A stretch of 11,302 bases of DNA, taken from NCBI GenBank assembly GCA_003024985.2, contig PXIH01S0002297.1; one strand, 5' to 3'. The notes under the pieces were generated by a model. That model was not told where the DNA came from, searched no databases, and saw nothing but the letters and a program-made list of their open reading frames with translations. This DNA comes from Euperipatoides rowelli. Lineage: Eukaryota; Onychophora; Udeonychophora; Euonychophora; Peripatopsidae. Below, piece by piece: positions 1 to 6,067 of this stretch. Both the position numbers and the translations under genes were made by a program. Position 1 is the stretch's first letter, and every line of letters starts with the position of its first letter.

Positions 1-300
1 ATGTTGTTTAAAGCTTATTTTGCCTCCACAAAAGCTTGTTTCCTCTGTTGTTGGTCCTCCTATTTTTTTGAGAAAATATTGTGATAGCCCTACGAGCTAG
101 AAATATACTGCCACTGCTGCTAATAGTAATAGTTTTATAAACATATAAATTAGCCTACAGTAGGGTACTAAATTAGCCTAATTAAGAAATTAAATAATTT
201 TTCTTACGTCTTTAAATTCTAATAATTTAATCTATTGATATTTCATTGGAGGCAAGTAAGAAAATTTGATTAAATTTTTAAGTTTGGCTGCTGTTAAATT

Positions 301-413
301 GAATTCGCAGACATCCCGTTAGTCGGGCTAGCAAAATGTTCTCTGGGCTACTAAATTTCATATGGCAGTAGCTGGATCTGGCTACTTAAAAAATTGGTGG
401 AATTTAATCCCTG
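301..413 (-). mobile_element. Fragment with a hAT-type terminal end (CAGGG...)
   Basis: Read on the minus strand from 413, the sequence starts CAGGGATTAAATTCC and continues with repeated short GTAGCC/GCTAGCC-like words (about 315-385), the style of widespread CAGGG-ended hAT elements. It resembles the end of the 234-bp MITE at 8808. A possible partner end on the plus strand is TAGGGTACTAAATTAGCC at 161-178, but no matching target duplication is visible. It may be a truncated or old copy. Confidence 0.45.
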
Positions 414-933
414 CTGTCTCAATTAGAACTGTTGACTGAGATTTTACAACACTTACTTTCTTTCTTTATTCCTTTAAGTAAGGACATTATCATCTCCCTT
501 CACTTTTTTGGACTTAAAAACTGAAGTAGCTCATCTAAATCCAGATATCGGATCAATTTAAACAATTGTCTTACCTTAATCCATCCATATATTGCTTTAA
601 TCAGATTGGAAAGTGAATAAATAATATAGCAGCTAAATTCTTCTCTTCCACTCGTTCTTTGTCAATAGGCATGTTCTTTACAGAGACAATACTACTCTCC
701 ATTCTTACACTGTATTTCTAATATATATTTTTTTTCACATACAAAAAATCTCTGATTAAATGAGGAGAACCACAAAATGTCTAACAGAGTGTCCATTACA
801 GTAGCCACAGCTATGATCATGCTGACGTCATTTTTTTTTGACATTTCTACAAACAGTATAATTTGTATTTTTATTTATTATAATATAGATTTTGATATAA
901 TGTTTGCTATTTTATTATTTGTAACATTCTTTC

Positions 934-1019
934 GTGTATCCCATAGGCGTTGCCTGTATGTGTGACGTGTTCATGATAGCCATGTAAATGCGTCACAGAT
1001 ACTTTGTATTGGGATACAC
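934..1019. repeat. Nested inverted repeat (86 bp)
   Basis: The outer arms GTGTATCCCA (934-943) and TGGGATACAC (1010-1019) are perfect complements. The inner arms TGTGACG (961-967) and CGTCACA (991-997) also pair perfectly in the same register. This may be a small palindromic element or a hairpin-forming sequence. No coding or target-duplication evidence was found. Confidence 0.6.
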
Positions 1020-1096
1020 AAATCAATGCTAATTTAATTAGTTTGTATAATTAGACTAATAGCTATAAAAGTTTTATATTTCTTTGTCTTTGCCTG

Positions 1097-1148
1097 GGGA
1101 GATGACACTGCTCCACCTGATACAACGTACTGGCGAGTGTCATCTCCC
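1097..1148. repeat. Perfect 13-bp inverted repeat with 26-nt loop
   Basis: GGGAGATGACACT (1097-1109) and AGTGTCATCTCCC (1136-1148) are exact complements. The block is noticeably G+C-richer than its surroundings. It lies about 80 bp beyond the nested inverted repeat at 934-1019 and may be another piece of the same or a similar element. Confidence 0.65.
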
Positions 1149-1375
1149 GATGTATTTTCCACGTTTCAAAATATTATTATTTTATTTTACAAGTTATATG
1201 ATTGCTGTAGACAGAGATATTATATTTACAGTAAAGAATAAAAACAGTTTATTTGTCTACAGTAAAAGTTACTTGTTCCAGTTATTATTTTACCATTATT
1301 ATTTTAAACAGTTCGTTATATTATTTTCCCTCCAATTCTGTAACGGTCGGAGAAGTTGACACAAATATTCCAAAC

Positions 1376-1381
1376 TTTATT
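1376..1381 (-). promoter_or_regulatory. Candidate poly(A) signal AATAAA
   Basis: This is the first AATAAA on the minus strand after the predicted stop at 2145, about 760 nt downstream. It is followed within about 15 nt by a T/G-rich stretch (ATTTGTGTC), as expected for a cleavage downstream element. An ATTAAA variant lies earlier, at 1547-1542. A hexamer is common by chance in A+T-rich DNA, so this is weak without transcript data. Confidence 0.25.
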
Positions 1382-1764
1382 CATGGCAAATTACAATTCC
1401 CCCCATTTTATAGTTAATTTTCACAGCATTTGTTTAATGACAATAAAGGATTGGAACATTAATAAAGCAATTGAGCATTACTGCTAGTTACAGTATATTA
1501 ATGAGTCATTAAATAAATTCAACATATTTTTTTTTAAAGCATTTAATTTTTACTACAAACACTATAGAATTTTACTGAAATACTAAAAGATGTTTCAATT
1601 TTAATGATTTTCAAATGATGGAAGAATTTATAGAATATACGATACAATATACCCTATATCTATAATATATTAATCATCAGAGAGCTGCTTAGATGGTGCT
1701 CATGAAAGGACTGTACTCTCTAGATTAAAAATAAATCCTCATTTTATGGCTTGTATATTTTGTT

Positions 1765-1890
1765 CAAATCCTTTTGACATGGCTGAATTGAGATTTATAT
1801 TGATTAAATGAAGTTGATTTTTGTTGCAAATTCTTTTGACATTACCGAATTTAGATTTATATATATGATTAAATGAAGTTGATTTTTGTA
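1765..1890. repeat. Two-copy tandem duplication, about 62-64 bp units
   Basis: Copy 1 (1765-1826) and copy 2 (1827-1890) share CAAAT-CTTTTGACAT, GATTTATAT and GATTAAATGAAGTTGATTTT in the same order, with several substitutions and a small indel. If the gene model is right, it lies in the 3' UTR or just beyond. No function is evident. Confidence 0.8.
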
Positions 1891-2144
1891 TGCCGTAATT
1901 ATTTTGATCCATGTTAGCATGGGTCAACTAAGTCGTTTTGGACTACTTTCTGGTGGCAGAAATTGGATTCAATGACATTTGAGCTTTTTAAGGAGTCTAT
2001 GAATGAATAAAGTTTAAATAACTTGAAAATGTTAACAGATAATTGTGGTAATGCTAAAATGCTACATTTTAAGAATGTTTGATTATTCAATTAGTATGGA
2101 CCAAGGCTGCTGTTTACAGACTGAATGCATTGTGATAACAGTAT

Positions 2145-2278
2145 TCAAAAGATGACCGTTATTTTTTCATTCATCTTCTCAATAAAAGTATTTAGACCTA
2201 ATGAAAATAATTCTTCAATCATCTCTCTCTTTCTTACTTTGCAACCATTTCCATATCTCTCAGGGCATGGGATGGATA
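2145..2278 (-). CDS. Probable terminal coding exon with TGA stop
   Basis: Seen: after a 147-nt intron (2425-2279) a T-rich tract ends in CTGAG (AG at 2280-2279). From there the minus strand is open in phase 1 for 43 complete codons to TGA at 2147-2145, matching the phase-1 exit of the preceding exon. The junction codon would be GTA. The peptide starts SIPCPERYGNGCK and continues with a basic, then amphipathic stretch (REMIEELFSLGLNTF), which looks helical. An in-frame TGA sits just upstream of the acceptor, so the reading frame needs splicing. Caveats: it is short, the acceptor is only fair, another frame of the same DNA (YPSHALRDMEMVAK, then stop) is equally protein-like, and a consensus donor (AAA|GTAAGA, GT at 2237-2236) inside it could instead make a 41-nt internal exon. 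Confidence 0.45.
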
Positions 2279-2425
2279 CTCAGTTAATATAATAAACCAA
2301 TAACAATACACATAAAAAAAGCAAATAATTTAAAATGAAATATAAATAAAAACAAGTAATTAAAAGAATGCAGCTTATGATACTTTACTCAAGGTTAAAA
2401 TAAACAAAACAGAAACAAAATTTAC

Positions 2426-2950
2426 CTTTTTGTATTTCTGTAGATTGTGGCATATGAATGTCCTGATCTGTAGACTCCTCCAGAGAAAATGAATCATCAG
2501 GAGCAGGAAGAATGTTCTGTAATCTATCTTCTCCTTCAGCTCCAGCATCACTAGTAGAGGAGCTGGCAGTGTCTGGAATATCTATCCATTTCCTATCTGA
2601 TTCAACCTGAAATTGCCCTTCCAAAATTTTTGGTGACAAACCTGCCCCAGGAAAAAATTGAAAAGAGCTTTCTAAGTATTTTCCAGGAAAAACGTCAACA
2701 TAATCTAGGCCACCATTAAATTGTCTGCAACTCAGGTCCCTATTATCAGTTTGCAAACAATTTCCTGTATAATCTGGAGTAGTGACCAACCGTGTAGATT
2801 GTTCACTACGTTCACTTTCAGTATCAGTTGTACTTTCCACAACTGGTGAGGAATGTATAGTCTTAACACTCAATTGATTAAAAGCATCAGGTTTACTAAC
2901 CTCTTTGACATGCTTATCTTTGATCTGACTGGCTACGGTTCGCAATTCTT
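2426..2950 (-). CDS. Second coding exon of the same minus-strand gene
   Basis: Seen: an open minus-strand block ending at a donor, AAAAAG|GTAAAT (GT at 2425-2424), left in phase 1. The favoured acceptor is a C/T-rich run ending GTTTTAG (AG at 2952-2951), entered in phase 1. This matches the phase-1 exit of the 2.6-kb exon and joins its helical end directly to EELRTVASQIKDKH, extending a helix-like stretch. Two other AGs, giving exon starts at 3025 or about 3007, keep the same phase and would add about 19-25 residues, so the 5' edge is uncertain. The product (174 complete codons) is Ser/Thr/Asp/Glu-rich with acidic patches, a short aromatic/Gly-Pro stretch (FQFFPGAG) and a WIDIP motif. No known domain recognised; it reads as disordered sequence with short motifs. 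That it belongs to the same gene is inferred from strand, phase and composition. Confidence 0.75.
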
Positions 2951-3420
2951 CTAAAACATGGGTGAGTGTTGAAACTGCTCCATTAAGACCTAAATGAATA
3001 GTGATGACCGTAAGTACTTCACCCACTAAAGCATCTCAATTTTACCACCACCAGTTTTATAAGTGCATAAATGATTGCAAATCATTAGAAATGAAATGTA
3101 AGATTACTAAAGTAAAAATGAATATTGACGTCATAAACAATAAAGGTATTAGCTTTTAAGCAGTTAATACATGCAAAAAGTCCTGTTAGTAATAAAATTA
3201 TTTAAATTGAACAATATGTATATATTTTATACTGTATATAAGTATATACTGTATATTTATTATTGCTGAAAATCTGCAGTTATAACTTCAGTGAGCTGGA
3301 TGCAATTTGAGTGGAATTTTATAAATGGTTTTAGAAAATTTTCCTGCTCCTGAATGATTGACAGAATCAAGATTCTATTAACAGTATATCTATAAAAAAA
3401 ACATTTCCTGGATATCTTAC

Positions 3421-3488
3421 CTGAAAATGACAAGACATTTGCAGATTTTTAAATGTTTTTTCCCCTAGCACCAGCACCAAACCAAGGT
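3421..3488 (-). other. Candidate 68-nt cassette exon inside the large intron
   Basis: Seen: on the minus strand a long pyrimidine-rich tract ends TTTCCAG (AG at 3490-3489). After 68 nt comes a consensus donor, CAG|GTAAGA (GT at 3420-3419). Entered in phase 1, as the big exon requires, it is open and reads LGLVLVLGEKTF and onward; the other two frames contain stops. Its length is not a multiple of 3, so joining it to the favoured second exon shifts frame and meets TAG after five codons. It could be an alternative exon that truncates the protein or triggers mRNA decay, or a chance pairing of splice-like sites. The opposite strand also shows an acceptor-like tract (TTTTTTCCCCTAG ending 3468) followed by an open stretch. 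Confidence 0.3.
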
Positions 3489-4170
3489 CTGGAAAGTATA
3501 AAAAGTACGCAACAAACAGACAAGCAAGTAGTACCAAACACCATTAGCCATGCTGAGATATGGGTTTATAAGTATAGTAATTTCAACTGATAATATTACA
3601 ATGAATCATAATTACCATCATCCTCAGAGGAATAAATATCATCTTGTCTTGTATAGCTTTGTGAATTTTTCACAGTATCTAAATATAATAAAACCAAAAT
3701 ACGATAAAATATTACAAATAACAATACACATAATTATAAGGATGACGATAATAATATGAAACCCTCCAACCTTAATACCCAAAACAAAAATATATAAAAC
3801 TTCTCCATTTGGAATTTAGTAATCTACGGTCAAGTCTTTCTTAATTTCAAATATTATTTTTCATCTCTACTAAAGAGTGTTTCCCTTTCCACACACAAGC
3901 CAAAAATTCCTTTTAATTTCTATATAACTATTTCTGAAATTTGGTTACCCTTAATATTTTTTCCTAATTTCTAGTCACTTAAAAGGCACTTCTACAATCT
4001 ATTTTTTTTTTTCAAAAAATTCACTTTTCCAACAGTGAATGGTTCCCCTCTCCCAAAAAATAAAATTTAATATGCATTTTCTAATTCTTTTCTCCCCACA
4101 CCCTATTATTTAAAAATATATATTTTGAAAGGAAGGATATCTTTTGTTAATGCTCTTGCTTGCCAAGATT

Positions 4171-4217
4171 GACATACAGTAGCATTTCATGCTACAGAAT
4201 GTTAGCTACAGTATGTC
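4171..4217. repeat. Hairpin with two competing stems
   Basis: GACATACAGTAGC (4171-4183) pairs with GCTACAGTATGTC (4205-4217) at 12 of 13 positions. The inner sequence GTAGCAT-TTC-ATGCTAC (4179-4195) also forms a perfect 7-bp stem with a 3-nt loop. The GTAGC segment can pair with either partner but not both. It lies inside the large intron. Confidence 0.55.
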
Positions 4218-4817
4218 TTATCTGAATCTTTAAAATTCGTTATTTTGGCTTTGTATAAATTGTAGTAAATAGTGTTGTTGTCTTACTTATAGAACTACAC
4301 CTAGAATTATTTACATGCCTGACAATTAGTTGATTCAACAAATATCCTATTTATAATTTAAAAGCATCAAGTAAAAATCTATGCTTCAGCTGAGCCTAGC
4401 ATACATGGACGGTGACAATTGTATATCTGTGATCATACGACTACGACTCATTATATCTTACCTCCGATTTTTTATTCCCACACCATTTAGAAAATAATCA
4501 GAAAAGTCTTGCAGGTTTTCTAACTTCCCTACTTGACCTGGTAACCTGTTTTTCTTTGTCCTGATTCTTCTTCTCCTACAAGTTATCCTTCTTTTGATTT
4601 ACCATTTGTTCCTTTTTTTCTAATATGTGATATTGTCAGCCTTTTGTATTACTATTCTTAGTGACCATACTTTATCCTTCCTGAAAAATATCCTCTCCTT
4701 TGTAATGTTTTTTTTCTGTTGTTGTCTTGCTTGCTTCATCCTAACCACCCCCCCCCACCCCGTAGTCTACTTACTATAGGCTTTAATACTTTCATTGTTG
4801 TGGGATCCTTGGTTTCT

Positions 4818-5001
4818 CAGCACCAGTTAAGGTGAGCAATATATTCTGTTATCAGACTTGCTCTATATTCCATTAGGCTGTTCAAACAGGCTATCAGAGA
4901 AAATGGTGTGAATATCAAAAGATATACATTAAGAAAGACAATCTATTGTTAAGATTTAGAGCAAATCTTAACAGAATAGATGCTCACCTTAACTGATGCT
5001 G
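4818..5001. mobile_element. 184-bp inverted-repeat (MITE-like) element
   Basis: Arms of about 48 nt (4818-4865) and 45 nt (4957-5001) are inverted copies with few mismatches and small gaps. Both begin CAGCAYCAGTTAAGGTGAGCA reading inward. The right part also folds on itself: 4948-4957 pairs perfectly with 4963-4972 across a 5-nt loop, and the pairing extends outward past a 2-nt bulge. No clear target-site duplication is seen, so the superfamily is not assigned. It lies in the large intron. It could alternatively be transcribed as a long hairpin. Confidence 0.6.
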
Positions 5002-5301
5002 TTCAAAGTCAATAAAACCATGATCCAAAGTTCCAAACAACAATGGAATCACAGAAAACCACAATCTTTAATCATGATATAATTTCACTATGGTTTATTA
5101 GGATGGTTGCATCTAAAAAGATAACTTTTTTTTTATTTTTATCCTTAGCTCTAAGTCGATTGTCCAATCACCAATAGGACAGTTGTAAGTTTTATACTAA
5201 CAAAAGTCTTTAGGGTAATTATAACAACTTTATAAAGAATGCTAAACTTCACTCAGTAGCTTATGAGTACTGACTGATAAGCTCTTAACTAATTTTTTTT
5301 T

Positions 5302-5451
5302 AGACAAGTAACTTTAATGAATGCTTCTTGTATTTGTAACAGTAGTCAATTTTTGCAAGTAATTTTTACATGTAACTAGTTATTTTTAAAATGTAATTAG
5401 TTACTTTTAAAAAGTATATTTTGCAGTGAAAAGTAACTTCCCAAAACACTG
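5302..5451 (-). mobile_element. hAT-like element end with GTTAC/GTAAC repeats
   Basis: Read on the minus strand from 5451, it begins CAGTGTTTTGGGAAGTTAC and then carries repeated AGTTAC, AGTAAC, TAACTAGTTAC and similar words down to about 5302. The CAGTGTTGGG end followed by serial GTTAC motifs is a well-known look of some hAT-derived non-autonomous repeats in animals. The opposite end with the matching inverted repeat was not found, so this is a truncated or decayed copy. It contains no open frame. Confidence 0.55.
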
Positions 5452-6067
5452 CATTTGAACAAGAAAATTTAAATTCAAATTATTTCAATAAAAAAAATGT
5501 AACATTTTAAATTTTATTTTAGAAATTATCTGGAGAAATATTTTCAGCATTAAAAAAGACATTTAGTGTAAAAAGATGTTTTCAAGGCTGTGTTACTCTG
5601 GTAGTCTGAGTTTTAGATTATAAAACTCATTTGTAATTTCATTCCATAATAAACATAATATTGAGTAGCGGCTTGTTGATAGGTTACAAATAAGAATAGG
5701 TTATAAATTGAAAATGTATCCAAAGCTTTTCTCAACAAAATTCTATTGCAATCACAATATTTTTCTAAAAAGATATAATTAAAAAAACAAAAACAATTTT
5801 TTTTCCTGATTTATAAATAAAATAAGGTCTTTCCAATTGGTCAAAGCACCAATATGAACATTTCAGAAACAATTTTGTGTAAAAGTTTATTATTTCTTGA
5901 GTACTTAAATTTTTTGCTAAAATATGTTAATTTCTGTTAACACCTGCAAGTTATTGTACGGTAATAAAAAAAAATATTTTAATTGTATAAAGCCCAACCT
6001 TTTAAGTTTTTTTATATTAATAACCATTAAAATGTTTAAAAAAAATTTGTACTAAAAGAAGAATTAC

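Larger units (their letters stand above)
1..2144. other. Downstream non-coding DNA (3' UTR plus intergenic)
   Basis: On the exon model above, the minus-strand transcript would continue from 2144 to lower coordinates as 3' UTR. The region has no long open frame with coding character on either strand. It holds a hAT-type end, two inverted repeats, a tandem duplication and a poly(A) signal candidate, listed separately. The stretches 1-300 and 420-820 show nothing firm, only short protein-like frames that I rejected. Confidence 0.5.
2951..6067 (-). other. Large intron (about 3.1 kb) of the minus-strand gene
   Basis: Bounded by the donor at 6067-6066 and the favoured acceptor at 2952-2951. Besides the items listed separately, it holds A+T-rich DNA with homopolymer T runs, a C-rich run at 4747-4761, a TATACTGTATAT direct repeat (3229-3256), and a stretch at 4447-4760 that is purine-rich on the sense strand. 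No confident extra coding exon was found. The stretches 3489-4170, 4218-4440 and 5452-6060 show nothing I can interpret. Confidence 0.6.

Noticed and set aside
1-50. Minus-strand short peptide-like frame (DQQQRKQAFVEAK, then stop)
   Set aside because: Too short and at the window edge; no splice or family support.
500-661. Minus-strand 53-codon open stretch ending TGA, containing a consensus donor (AAG|GTAAGA) at about 573
   Set aside because: No good acceptor, no phase match to the preceding exon, and a competing protein-like frame (MESSIVSVKNM) in the same DNA; probably chance in AT-rich sequence.
777-965. Plus-strand 62-codon open frame
   Set aside because: Hydrophobic, A+T-driven composition, no splice or start context, and it runs into the 934-1019 inverted repeat.
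1084-1359. Plus-strand 91-codon open frame
   Set aside because: It spans the 1097-1148 inverted repeat and then T-rich DNA; Phe/Tyr/Leu-rich translation typical of non-coding AT sequence.
1761-1775. GTTCAAATCC, resembling a tRNA T-loop
   Set aside because: No flanking T-stem, acceptor stem or anticodon arm; it is part of the tandem duplication.
1739-1927. Minus-strand 62-codon open frame
   Set aside because: It covers the tandem duplication in the probable 3' UTR; Asn/Ile/Lys-rich with no coding signature.
3550-3759. Plus-strand 69-codon open frame
   Set aside because: Ile/Tyr/His-rich translation of AT-rich intron; no family resemblance.
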